From contig NC_092805.1 in assembly GCF_040954645.1 (NCBI RefSeq), positions 14,402,741 to 14,466,740 on the forward strand: DNA of 64,000 nucleotides. Reading direction: 5' to 3'. Positions 44,166 to 54,419 of the stretch are shown here, piece after piece. The DNA is from Diabrotica undecimpunctata (taxonomy: Eukaryota; Arthropoda; Insecta; Coleoptera; Chrysomelidae). The stretch's first letter is position 1, and the number at the start of each line of letters is the position of its first letter. The notes beneath the pieces were generated by a model, which ran no database searches, had not been told where the DNA came from, and saw only the letters and a program-made list of their open reading frames with translations. The position numbers and the translations under genes are program-made.

Positions 44166-44663
44166 AATTCATCTCCGATATTGAAGTATGTGAATATAAA
44201 GTGTGGAAATTCTTCAATATTCATACTGTACAATATAAATAGTTAAGTAACACATGTGGTTTGACATGTCAAAATTCTAATAATCGTTTTCACTACTGAA
44301 ATATCCACTTATTCATTATTATGGTTGCTTGCATATTTCATAACGCCAGAATTAAAGCTTCAGAATCTGATCTACTTTGAGAATCGAGATGTTTTGTTTT
44401 TAGTGTTTTCTAGTCGCGTCTGAATCAAATATGACTGAATATGAATTTGTTTATTCACTGTAAAGACCATATACGACATCACTACACTGCCTCTGGCGGA
44501 TCAACACTGAAGAGGATATTTTGCGAAACATTAAATGTGTTACAATTTGTATTGTTTTCGATTTTATTTATTTTATTTATTCAAACGGTTTTTTGAACAT
44601 ATTCATTTTCAACATATCCTCCTAAAAAAAAAAACAGGTGTGGCAGTCCAGTGGGACTGCCGG
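44166..44663. other. AT-rich spacer with a LINE end scrap
   Basis: At 44470-44545 the plus strand reads TIYDITTLPLADQH, a decayed counterpart of the LINE terminus at 36860-36890. Otherwise no gene. GGCAGTCC-AGTG-GGACTGCC at 44642-44661 is a small hairpin just outside the foldback element. Confidence 0.45.
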
Positions 44664-45239
44664 TAGAAGTTATACTTCTATACATGCGTTCGCCCTTAAA
44701 AATTTATATAGGAGTCAATCTGCACAATCATTACATATGTAATGCTATAGGTAAGAGAGAGCAGAAAGAGAAAAATAATTAGTTATATAGGTATATGGTG
44801 CATCGTTTGCTGTATATAAACATTTGACCTGTAATATTAGTATAGTAAATGAAGGATTGTATCAATATTTTAATGAAAATATATATTTTTATTTTTATAT
44901 ACCTATGTATAAAAGGAGTTGAATGCAAAAAAAATTACACATACCCTGCAGTAAAATTCATTGTTTATTTTGCTATTAATATAAAAATTACAATACAATA
45001 AATACACTGCAACATAATGCAATATAATAATACAATATAAATTAAAATGTAATATTCATAAGTATTTAAAACTGCCAATATACATAACTTACTTTACGAA
45101 GATAAAAATAAAAAACCAACAACTCGGATTATGTTGTAAATTTTCATTTTATTTTAAAATTTATGTTTTTTACGTATATTACATATATTTAATAAGATTA
45201 ACGTGAGGTTTTTAAATATTTCAAAAATAAAAAAGGATA

Positions 45240-45305
45240 TTCATAATAGGGATTCGAACTCACAACCACCAGCGTATGAACCAAATACGTAAAGGATTTG
45301 CCAAT
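45240..45305 (-). other. tRNA-like sequence (B-box), probable SINE/pseudogene
   Basis: The minus strand reads TTTGGTTCATACGCTGGTGG then TTGTGAGTTCGAATCCC, resembling the anticodon arm (CAT) and T arm of a tRNA, with GAGTTCGAATCC as B box. The T-stem bases do not pair and there is no acceptor stem, so this is a degenerate tRNA-derived sequence, not a functional gene. Confidence 0.5.
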
Positions 45306-45466
45306 TCCAATTAGACATAATACTAACGGATTTCAAAATTGACAGTTCTCGGTAAAACAGTGATTATTTTGAAATACAAAAGCCTAAAATAATTATAAAC
45401 GTTTAATTTTAAATAATACAAAACATATCACATAAATAATAATATTAATACATATTATATTATATA

Positions 45467-45472
<6 letters not shown>

Positions 45473-45533
<61 letters not shown>
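45473..45533. repeat. (TA)n microsatellite
   Basis: About 60 bp of uninterrupted TA dinucleotides inside the foldback element, flanked by further TATATTATA-type sequence. Confidence 0.95.
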
Positions 45534-45538
<5 letters not shown>

Positions 45539-45734
45539 ATTATATATATAATATATTTAATATTAAATATATATACAAAAGGAACATTTTTATTCTCGAG
45601 AGAGGAAGAGAGAGAAAATATATCTTGTGTCTCTCTCTTACTCATTATCTTACATAATATGTAATGGTTTCACAGATTCACTCTCATGCAAATTTCCAAC
45701 GCCGACCGTGCGTATAGAAGTATAACTTCAAAAA

Positions 45735-46600
45735 TGAACCTATAATTAAAACTAAAAATATGAAAATAATTTTTCATGTCAAACCAGGTCTTAAACTCCT
45801 TCTTATCTGCATTTTATTGTTTTTTAATCCATATTATGTCCACCTGTTTCCATTAGATGAAATGCTTCAGCCCGGTCGTAAAAACTTCAACTTTATTTTT
45901 ATATAATGTTAAAATTAGCTATAATAGTGTCATTCTTTGGAAGACATTTATATTTCTCGGTATAAATGACCTATTTTTAAAACTTTTGTATTTTCGATCT
46001 CATAATTTATTTACATTTAAGCGGAGGTCATTTCCATAAGGAACGCTCCCGCGCCTGTGATGTATAAATACACCTACAAAGGGCGAATCATTTACCAGCT
46101 TAACCTAAAACCCGTCCAACCCAAAAATATCCTTCAAACCATTTTCCATTCTCCAACAAATATATCGACCGACCCTAAAAAAATTCTCCATTCTCCCATT
46201 CCATCCTATTTTGAGTGAAAGTTTCATTTGTTTGGGAGCCGCACCTTTCTCTCTTGAAACTGTTTCGATCTCTCTCTTCTACCCTCTCGAATAAGGGTAG
46301 CAGCGTTGCCGAGTTCTTTAAATGGCAGAAATTTGCGAAGTTGATCCATTTGATAACAACAAAAATTATTTGAATAGATACAAAAACAAAAATTTTACGC
46401 AAAATATTTTATTGAATAATTTTCATCTATTACTGTGATTTTTAAAATAATAGGGAGACTATCTGTATGTACATATAATTGTTTTTCCTCTACTACTACC
46501 TTTTTTCGAAAAGGTATATAAAATAACAAGGGAAACATGAGATTTTAACCTAATTGTATCAACATGCGATGAAAAAAATAGATTGATACATCATATTAGA
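45735..46600. other. no gene seen
   Basis: AT-rich with a pyrimidine-rich stretch at 46100-46300; the short frames here do not resemble known domains. Confidence 0.45.
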
Positions 46601-46618
46601 ATACTCTTAGCCAATTCT

Positions 46619-48645
46619 TCTCATTGTGCTGTCTTCTAACGAAGGTTGGCGACCACTTCTTTAAACGCTTTCCTATCTTTTGCAATGTGAAATATCTGTC
46701 CAACACTGAGGTTAGTCCAATCTCTGATATTCCTCAGCCAAGATTTCTTCTTTCTTCCCAAGCCTTTTCTTCCCTCACTCTCTTCTGCACGATGACGTGT
46801 GTTGATGATCGTTTCGAAGTATGTGGCCCAGATATGATGTTTTTCTTATTTTAATTGGGTTCATAAGCTTTCTGCCATGTCCAATTCTTCGTCTTAACAC
46901 TTCTTCGTTTGAAATTTTTGCAATTTAAGGAATTCTAAGAATACGCCTATATAACCACATTTTGAATGCCTCCAATTTTTTTACAAATTGGGCTTTCAGA
47001 GTCCAAGCTTCTACATCATTTAGCAGTTGCAACCATACGTATTTGGCAGAAGAGGACCGGGACGCCGTCGTATCTCGTGGTTGAAAAATCTCCGACAATG
47101 GTTTGGGATGACCTCAGCGGAGCTGTTTCGCAGAGCAGTCAACAAAACCATGATAGCCTTGATGATCGCCAACATCCGGACCGGATAAGGCACTGAAGAA
47201 GAAGAAGAACCATACATAACATTCCACGAACCTCAATCTGAGTTTATAATTGCTCCGAGGTATTTATAATTGTCGACCCTCTCTAACGGTTTACCCTCCA
47301 ATGTCAGATGTATGTTGTCAACAGGGGTTTTAGGAATCACCATGTATTTGGTTTTATCTATATTCATTGTTAGTCCCATCTTTTTGCTTTCTCTGTTAAT
47401 GATTTCTATAAGAATTTGTAAATCGTCTATATTTTCTGGCATGATTGCGATACCGTTTGCAAATCTTATGTTATTAATGATGCTCCCTCCAATCCTTACA
47501 CCTTCAGTTATTTCCCATAGTGCCAACTGAAATATTGGTTGGGAGTACACATTAAATAATTGTAGTGACAGCACACATCCCTGTCTGACTCCTCTTTGAA
47601 TTTCTACTTGGTTTGTCTCACTATATTTCACCCGTACGACCGCTGTTTGAGTGTAATATAGATTTTTGATTAAATTAATATCCTTGAGATCTAGGTGTAT
47701 GTGTTTCAATGCATGTATGAGTTTACCATGTTGAACTCAGTCAAACGCTTTTTGAAAATCTATATAACATATGAATATATTTTTATTATATTCCCTTCAT
47801 TTTTGTGATAGTACCGTCATTGCGCACAATGCCTCTCTCGTTCCCATTCCACCTCTAAATCCAAACTGTGGGTTGTCTAATTGTTCTTTACATTTTTTAT
47901 ACATACGCTGTTGAATACCTTTGAGTAGTATTTTTAAGTGTGGCTGATGAGGCTAATTAATGGGTATTAATCGCAAGATTTAGGATTATTTTTCTTGGGT
48001 AACAGAAAAAAGATAGATTTTAATCAATTATCAGGAATTTGACCGTCGTGTTATATTTTATTAAATAATTTAGTTAGGCACTCAATACTTTCGTCACTCA
48101 GGATTTTTAATATTTCTACTGGAATTTCATCAGGACCTGGCGCTTTACCACTTTTTGAGTTTTTATAAGTTGGTAATGTTTCATTTATTTTTTCCCTATT
48201 ATCTGTAAATAAGTTCTTAATGTATTTCTCCCAAGTTTGTTGTTTTTCTTCTTCTGATAATTGGAGATCTACATTGGAGTTTCTTATAACTTGTGGTATT
48301 CTATTCCGTGTATTATCGTAATTTCTTTCAGTTTCTTATATAGGTTATGTGTGGCGTGTTTCATATTAAATTCTTCTATTTCTTTGCAATTTTCATCCAT
48401 TCAGCATTCTTTAGCTTCCTTGATCTGCGTTTCTTCTAGTTTCTTCATTTGCTTGTATTTTTCTTTATTTGTATTTCTGTATTTACGTTTTTCTTCTATG
48501 AGCTTTATAATATCTGCTGTCATCCAGTCTTTTTTGGCACTTGGTTCTTTTCTGCTCACAAACGTTTTGCCAGCCTTCCACCTTCATTTTGTTTCAGGCA
48601 TTATTAATATATTTTTTTGAAGCTTTTGTGAATGATGGTGCAACA
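46619..48645 (-). pseudogene. endonuclease-RT LINE, minus strand, interrupted
   Basis: From 48560 leftward: KDWMTADIIKLIEEKRKYRN, RT entry region (48130-48190), FGFRGGMGTREALCAMTVL (47830-47880), FICYIDFQKAFD (47740-47780), QRGVRQGCVLSLQLFNVYSQ, and motif C reading INNIRFANGIAIM, so YADD has become FANG and both Asp are lost. Then LERVDNYKYLGAIINSD, EAWTLKAQFVKKLEAFKMWL (46930-47020) and KKSWLRNIRDWTNLSVGQIF (46690-46750). CCAATTCT at 46611-46618 and 48646-48653 is a candidate 8-bp TSD. An RTE end is inserted at 47039-47208. Confidence 0.85.
47031..47216 (+). mobile_element. RTE 3'-end insertion (170 bp), 8-bp TSD
   Basis: AACCATAC at 47031-47038 and 47209-47216 flanks 170 bp that code on the plus strand for RRGPGRRRISWLKNLRQWFG, MTSAELFRRAVNKTMIALMI and a GAAGAAGAAG tail. 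It splits the minus-strand LINE between its 'NDVEAWTLK' block and the preceding 'VECYVW'. Confidence 0.88.
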
Positions 48646-48654
48646 CCAATTCTG

Positions 48655-48960
48655 ATTTTATGTTTCAGGCATCCTACAAAAAAAAAAAATCCAAAAAAAC
48701 ACACAAAAAACGGCTTCGGCCACCAAAAAAATCAAAAAACTACTAACAAAAACCGGCGCAAGCCACAAAAAAAATAATAACAAAAACCATTAAAAACCCG
48801 GGCACGTAGGTAGGGCCCAACCCCTTGAGCACCAAGTCGCCGAACTTAGCCTAGCTCAGAGCGGAGACTTATCGGTATTATCCGTATTATCTCATAAGTC
48901 AGATTTGAACGACGAGCGACAATTGACGGAAGTGTCGAGTGAAGTGTGACAAAATACCTC
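48655..48960. other. A-rich low-complexity and unassigned segment
   Basis: 48677-48800 consists of A runs broken by short C/G-containing words (AAAAACGGCTTCGGCCACC and AAAACCGGCGCAAGCCAC), unlike its neighbours. It is followed by GCCCAACCCCTTGAGC and, 170 bp later, CTTGGGGTTGGC in inverted orientation. No gene. Confidence 0.4.
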
Positions 48961-49046
48961 AAATTCTATCAAAAACCAAAAAATTGGTATTGCCGTAGCC
49001 CTTGGGGTTGGCTCCATGCATATAAAAAAAAAAGAAAAGAACGAGA

Positions 49047-49340
49047 TTGGTGAAGGACTACTTGTTATTGCGTCAAAAGCTATTAAACATGAACATAATG
49101 GAGGTCTTAGAGCCAGATGACTTCAGAAATTATTTTCGAATGGATTCAAAACAATTTGATATGTTATTAAATCTGGTCACACCGTTTATACAAAAGAAAG
49201 ATTCTTGTTTTCGAAAAAGTCCAAAGCAGAGATTAGTCGTAACGTTGCGTTTTCTCGCAACGGGAAATTCATATTCCAATTTAAAATCTACTGATTTAAT
49301 ATCCCAACCCTCATTGACACAAATTATACCTGAAATATGA
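49047..49340 (+). pseudogene. HARBI1-like Harbinger transposase, truncated
   Basis: A 97-aa ORF: PDDFRNYFRMDSKQFDMLLN, LVTPFIQKKDSCFRKSPKQR, LVVTLRFLATGNSYSNLK. This is the DNA-binding N-terminus and start of the catalytic region of a Harbinger transposase. The DDE residues would lie downstream but only about 40 bp remain before the oppositely oriented MADF gene, so the nuclease has been deleted. Confidence 0.82.
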
Positions 49341-49519
49341 TTAGCTATTTACAGATGTCTGAAACATTATATAAAGGTCTACATATTATTACCAAATAAT
49401 ACAAATTCTTTCATCATATTTGCCGTACCTTCAATAATATTTTGATTTTGGATAGAAGGATTTGGAAATAAATTATGCAACCGTACTACTTCATCAGATT
49501 GGACCTGATATTGTGGCAA

Positions 49520-49840
49520 ACGTGAAGAGTGCAAGTTCTGTTGGTTTGCAGATGTGGGTTGATGGGGGGTGTCTGTGGATTCGACGGGATATTGAGGTGA
49601 AGCCTGCGAGGATTGTTGGTGTGTGTATGATTTGAGATAATGTGGAGGCTCTGGTGACTGTACGTGATGTTGTGGCGAAGAGTGCAATTCTTGTTTGTGT
49701 GCAGATGTTGTGGATTGATATGGAGTGCCTGTAGATTCGACGAGATATTGAGGTGAAGCCTGCGAGGATTGTTGGTGTGTGTATGATTTGAAATAATGTG
49801 GAGGCACTGGTGACTGGACGTGACATTGTGGTGAATGTAT
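49520..49840 (-). repeat. in-frame tandem repeat of about 153 bp
   Basis: Within the MADF-protein ORF, HVQSPVPPHYFKSYTHQQSS with QASPQYLVESTGTPYQ is repeated once as HVQSPEPPHYLKSYTHQQSS with QASPQYPVESTDTPHQ, followed by a partial third unit. The period is 51 residues. Confidence 0.9.
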
Positions 49841-50402
49841 TGGGGAAGGATACGGTGATTGTAAGCGATGCGAGAAAGGCAAGGAGGGAAGTTGAGATCG
49901 AGAGTAAAATTCATTATGAGAAGATGACCTTGAACTTAGAGACGGCGAGATTGAACTTCTGTTTGTAGCTCTAGAATAATTTGCTGAAAATGATGCCCTG
50001 GAAGAATCGGTTGAAGGGGTTCTTAAATCAATAATGGTATTTTCCGACAGTTTGTTCATAATGCCATAAAAAATTACATCTGAGATCAATTTTCGGTCAA
50101 TAGCATGTTGTTGTTGATTGGTTATATCTTTTAATTGGAGGCCGATGGATTTTTCTACAATTTCCCAATTCTGTCGTGTGGTGTTTAATATTTCGGAAGC
50201 CTTTTCCAATATCTCATTTTGGGATTCGAAGTACTCGCAGTTGAAGTTGTAGTTCTTGCAGTTGAAGTTGTGGGTTGTTTATCAACTTCTGCAAAAGACA
50301 GTGATGAATTCTGAAATAAATAATATTGTTTTATTTATATGTTAGGCTATAAGGAGTCTAATACTCATAATATCATTAAAGGTGATTATTTAAAACAGTT
50401 TC

Positions 50403-50450
50403 TGGGCGACAGGTTTTGGCATTCACAGTTTATATGCCATCGTCAGGCTC
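50403..50450 (-). ncRNA. hammerhead-ribozyme-like core, probably inactive
   Basis: The minus strand has CTGACGA (CUGANGA core), a stem TGGCAT…ATGCC A with an 11-nt loop, and then AAAACCTGTC where an active hammerhead needs GAAA. The arrangement CUGANGA-stem-GAAA occurs at termini of Penelope-like and related retroelements. Here the G of GAAA is A, which should abolish cleavage. The identification rests on motif order only. Confidence 0.4.
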
Positions 50451-50899
50451 TTAAAGAAACTGAACAAGCAAAAAAAGTAATATACGTTTCAATACAGTTT
50501 CTCTAGGTTACATTTTAAGTTTGACAATAGTTAATAAGTTACAAAAGGTGTTCAAATCGACCAGTGCTAATCTGATGTTAACTGTTATAGTCAGTATATG
50601 ATATATATAGTATTAATAACAATATTGGTACTTGGTACTTGGAATCTTTTTTTTTTAGTGTTTTAATTGTTGTACTGCTGTCATAATTTTTATTTACACC
50701 TAATAAGACAGTGTACCCTTCGTTTCTTATATTTTTGTGCATATAATTCGGATCATTTTTGTTCCATAGATAAGGCATATCCTTATATATTTCCAAGATA
50801 TTTTGGATAATCTCCTTTTCTGTCATTTTCGCAACATTCTATTCGAAGCAAAAGACAATCGTGAGCTGTTAACGGTAGACGAGCGGCGACTGATCGACC

Positions 50900-51065
50900 T
50901 GAATTTAGGAAATGCGATTACACACGCATCCGATTTAGCCATTTAGAACGTCGGAAACCATCCTTTTCCTAAATCTGGTCCTAATTAGGATGCTACTCAT
51001 CTTAAATGCGATTAGACTTTTTTGAATTCGGGACGTCCTAAATATCGGATCCTAAATTTAGGAAG
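50900..51065. repeat. cluster of TCCTAA/TTAGGA inverted motifs
   Basis: TTTAGGAAATGCGATTA (50924), TTTTCCTAAATC, GTCCTAATTAGGAT, AAATGCGATTA (51011), CGTCCTAAATATCGGATCC and CCTAAATTTAGG occur within 165 bp, several self-palindromic. It may be the end region of the Harbinger element or a small MITE; termini were not resolved. Confidence 0.45.
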
Positions 51066-51069
51066 GTTT

Positions 51070-51890
51070 AATAACCACTTAAGAAGAAATTTTTAATTTC
51101 TTTCAATTACTTTTTAATAAATTAGGTTTCACAACCTCACAGAACACCGGATAATACATAGTACTTGCTCTTTATAGCCTTGTTTTTTACTCATTTCATA
51201 AAACAACTTGAATAAGCTTACTTAATTAATTAATGCCTTAGCTTAATATGATATATTTAATATCCGAAAAGACATAAATAAGAATGGAGATGAATTAATG
51301 AATGAACGATTATTGTATATTGATATTTTGTTAGAGTTTGTGAATAGCAGATTAAACTGGCTTTCGCTTTTTATCGATGGCAACACCGTGAACCGTTCTC
51401 GGCACTCTCAATTTTGTTGTCGTTTTTATTGTTGGGGCGAGTGAGGGTGGTGCGTAGAACGCACAAAAGGGTGCGTAGAGCGGAAGAGGAGGGGGATAGA
51501 AGTAGGGGTTGAGCGAAGAGATGCGAGGGATTCCTTCGTAGGGCAATATAGGGCGTAGGCAAGCAATGTGCGTGAGTTTAGGAGGTCGTTGAACCGAGAG
51601 CCTTCGGGAATAGGCGATGTTGCCGATGTACTCAGGGATTTGTCAGGCATATTTAGGGTTGATAAAGGGTGTTTGCGTAGGGGGACTAATGATGACAATT
51701 TTCTTTGATGTGTTAGGGAAATCAGGGAAAAGTTAAGAAGTTGTTAAGGGAATTTTTAATTCAATAAATCCTTATAACTACCATTAAATAGCTTTTTGCT
51801 ATATGATACAATTTATATATGAAATATGTTGCCGTTTTACAAAACGAAACTTATATTCTTTATTCAAAACTTTTATATAAAAAATATATT
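51070..51890. other. unassigned, with a strongly G-rich stretch
   Basis: No domain seen. The plus strand at 51430-51700 is markedly G-over-C (GGGGCGAGTGAGGGTGGTGC, GGAAGAGGAGGGGGATAG), unlike anything adjoining. Overlapping minus-strand frames of 63-90 aa are Ser/Pro-rich and probably a by-product of that skew. Confidence 0.35.
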
Positions 51891-51892
51891 CT

Positions 51893-53215
51893 TCTTTATA
51901 TGCCATCTCCGCGACGAAGGTTGGCAATCATCACTGCTATTCTAACTTTTGACACTACAACCCGAAAGAGTTCAGTTGAGCTGCATCCAAACCATTCTCT
52001 GAGGTTTCTCAGCCAGAACATTCTTCTTCTACCTATGCTGCGCTTTCCTTGAATCTTTCCCTGCATTATTAGTTTTAGGAATTCATATCTGTCACCACGT
52101 GTTATATGACCCAGATATTGTAAATTTCTTATTTTTGATGGAATCCAGTGTCTCCCTGCTGTTCTCTGTTCTTCTTAGTACTTCTTCATTGGTTATTTTG
52201 TCTGTTCAGGAGATTCTCAGCAATCTTCGATATGTCCACATTTCAAATTCTTTCAATTTATTGAGACATTGTTTATTTAAAGTCCATGTCTCCACATCAT
52301 ACAAAAGAACAGAAAATTAATATCACTTTAGTACTCGTTTTCTAAGATTTAGGCTGAGGTATCTGCAACATAATATTTGTTTCGTATTATTTAATGCACT
52401 TCTAGCCTTTTCTATTCTAACTCTAATTTCTTTGGTATATTGGTTTGTTTCATTAATGTTTGCCCTTAAATAGTTAAAATTCTGAACTTGTTCTATCGTC
52501 TTATTATTTACGTGTAGATTAATGTATCTAATATTTTTCTTTGATATAACCATGAATTTTGTTTTCTTTATGTTTAGTGGCAGACCAAGTTTTTCACTCG
52601 CTGCAACAACCTTATCTAAAATTCTTTGTAGATCTGTAATATTTTCTGCTATTAGTATTATATCATCAGCATATTTAATTTCACGTATGGTAGGCCATTT
52701 ATTTTTATGCCTGCGACTTCATATTCTAATGCTTTTTTGAATACTTCCTCTATGTATGCATTAAACAGTGATGGCGACAAGACACAGCCCTGTCTAACAC
52801 ATCTTTTGATTTTGATTTTATTAGTTTTTAAATTATTTATCCTTATGACAGCTTCTTATTCATACTACAGATTATTTATTATTCTTATATCCTGTTTGTC
52901 GATGTTCTTTGTTCTCAGTAGTTTTATTAACGGATTATGTTTCACTGTATCGAATACCTTGTTATAATCTAGGAAGCAGACATAGATGTCCTGGTTTACA
53001 TCTAAACATCTCTGTGTTAGCACATTTGCTGCATATAATGCTTCTCTAGTTCCTTGATCGTTTCTAAATCCGAACTGAGTTTGTCCAATGTCTTGTTTTA
53101 ACTTTTTATATATTCTACGATGAATAATCTTTAGGAATACTTTTAGTATGTATGTGGCACATTAGACTGATAGTACGATGATCGCAACATTGTCTGGAGT
53201 TTTTAATTAATTAAA
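51893..53215 (-). pseudogene. RTE-type LINE, minus strand, 5'-truncated
   Basis: Right to left on the minus strand: an RT entry block including an FGFRN(D)QGTREAL-like motif (53030-53090), a motif A region (52940-53000), RCVRQGCVLSPSLF-like (52770-52810), a YADD-type motif (52650-52690), NNKTIEQVQNFNYLRANINE and IRVRIEKARSALNN (52323-52553), then a C-terminal RFLRNLREWFGCSSTELFRV-like block (51930-52020). The left end carries a short AAAGAAGAA tail. Several stops. It is the same family as copies A and B. Confidence 0.85.
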
Positions 53216-53223
53216 ATTTCTAA

Positions 53224-53601
53224 ATGTGTAATTTATTTTTATCTGCGTGTGTAAGTATTTCTTCATTTGGTAAGATAGCTTCTTTGATTTTGACAAATAA
53301 AGCTAGTGATCCAAAACCCCCACAAAGGGTTAATGAGAATGAAAGACCAAAAAACCGAAATGAAAAATTGAAAATGATATTAGAAAAACTTATTAAGATA
53401 GATGACAAAATAACTCAAATAGATAAAAGAGTTACTAGATTGGAATATAGTGCTAAAGGAGCTATATCGAAAATTAACAATGGTGAAGGAACTACGAATT
53501 TTCGAATAGAATGCCAATGGACTTCTACAGCATCAAATGAGCTGCACACAATCGTAGATGTAGAAGAAGTTGATTTGTGTATCTTTCACTACAAAGTTTA
53601 G
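53224..53601 (+). other. unrecognised 125-aa ORF with coiled-coil-like stretch
   Basis: The ORF contains RNEKLKMILEKLIKIDDKIT QIDKRVTRLE, a heptad-like charged helix that could form a coiled coil such as those in LINE ORF1 proteins. I do not recognise the flanking sequence. The same unit may continue past the insertion at 53791-54239 (KEQYAEFAPSLSKI, GDPNDNFSFANYFTKDF at 54250-54380). Function unknown. Confidence 0.35.
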
Positions 53602-53778
53602 AGGATGACTATGCATTCCGACAATGCAGCAAAATGAGGTAGCGCAATAACATTAAAAGTTAAATTTCAACATAATGAGGAGGTAAAATATGAAACAGAA
53701 TACATACAAGCAACTACAATATGTGTCAAACTCAAAACTCACTGCTAAATTAATGTAAGCTTAATTTATAGCTCCCAT

Positions 53779-54251
53779 AAGCATTATATTCCTTTTGCAT
53801 AAAAAAGGAGATAGAACGGATCTAGAAAATTATAAACCTATTAGCCTGTTGAACCACGTATACAAGCTCTTCTCTAGGTTAGTGACATTAAGATTGGAGA
53901 AAAAATTAGATTTCTACCAACCGAGAGAGCAGGCAGGATTCCGTTCAAATTATGGTACGAATGATCACCTCCATACAGTAAAGACACTGTACAAATGGAA
54001 TTGGGCAGGCCATGTAGCGAGAATGCACGACTCACGATGGACGAGCAAAATTACAAATTGGAGGCCAAGAGCAGACAACCGTAGTAGAGGAAGACTACCT
54101 ACACGTTGGACTGATGACACCATATCACCAAAAATTGCCAACAAAGAGCACAAAATCGTAAAGAATGGATGAGTTTAAGGGAGGAATATGTTCAGCAGTA
54201 GACGTGATAAATAAAGGCTGGATGATGATGGTGATTATGAAGCATTATATT
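53779..54251 (+). mobile_element. internally deleted F52C9.6-like LINE, 449 bp, 12-bp TSDs
   Basis: AAGCATTATATT at 53779-53790 and 54240-54251 bounds the insert. A single 125-aa ORF fuses KKGDRTDLENYKPISLLNHV and AGFRSNYGTNDHLHTVKTLY straight to KWNWAGHVARMHDSRWTSKI and RSRGRLPTRWTDD, skipping all RT catalytic motifs and about 300 residues. The tail is GGATGATGATGG. The clean target duplication shows that this deleted form itself was retrotransposed, or that deletion took place during insertion. Confidence 0.92.
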
Positions 54252-54419
54252 AAAAAAGAACAGTATGCAGAATTCGCGCCGTCTCTTTCGAAGATTGGCG
54301 ATCCAAATGACAATTTTAGCTTTGCAAACTACTTCACAAAGGATTTCTGCGGATCAACGGGAAAACTATATCCTCAGGTCTTTTAGCCTTTGACGTCTTC
54401 CTATTGATTTTTGGCCATG

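Larger units (their letters stand above)
44666..45729. mobile_element. 1.06-kb foldback element with ~95-bp TIRs
   Basis: GAAGTTATACTTCTATAC at 44666-44683 matches the reverse complement of 45712-45729 exactly, and similarity continues inward for about 95 bp: shared AAATTT, GAGT.AATCTG, CATTACATAT, then GTAAGAGAGAG on both arms. There is no ORF. The centre contains a TA microsatellite and a tRNA-like stretch. No TSD was evident. It is a non-autonomous DNA element of unknown superfamily. Confidence 0.8.
49379..50826 (-). pseudogene. MADF/Myb-like accessory protein of Harbinger element
   Basis: Exon 1 (50826 to about 50650) codes TEKEIIQNILEIYKDMPYLW, NKNDPNYMHKNIRNEGY, a MADF/Myb-SANT-like DNA-binding fold. 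An acceptor TTATTTCAG near 50311 starts a second exon (NSSLSFAEVDKQPTTSTAR). After a frame change at about 50210 a 276-aa ORF follows, with a helical block then a long Ser/Pro/Gln-rich, His-rich region ending 49379. Harbinger elements carry such a Myb-like protein that brings the transposase to the TIRs and nucleus. The large intron includes a Penelope-like terminal sequence, so splicing is uncertain. Confidence 0.65.

Noticed and set aside
44642..44661. Hairpin GGCAGTCC-AGTG-GGACTGCC as a Helitron end
   Set aside because: The bases after it (GGTAG) do not give a CTRR terminus followed by T, unlike 60837-60841.
45240..45305. Functional tRNA-Met gene
   Set aside because: B box and anticodon-like CAT are present but T-stem pairing and an acceptor stem are missing.
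49486..49914. His-rich alternative ORFs (142 and 110 aa) over the MADF gene
   Set aside because: Frame-shifted shadows of the Ser/Pro/Gln tandem repeats.
51893..53215. Target-site duplication for the minus-strand RTE copy
   Set aside because: The flanking AT-rich words do not give a match longer than expected by chance.
53224..53601. Host coding exon
   Set aside because: A coiled-coil-like helix alone is not enough; no splice sites or recognisable domain support it.
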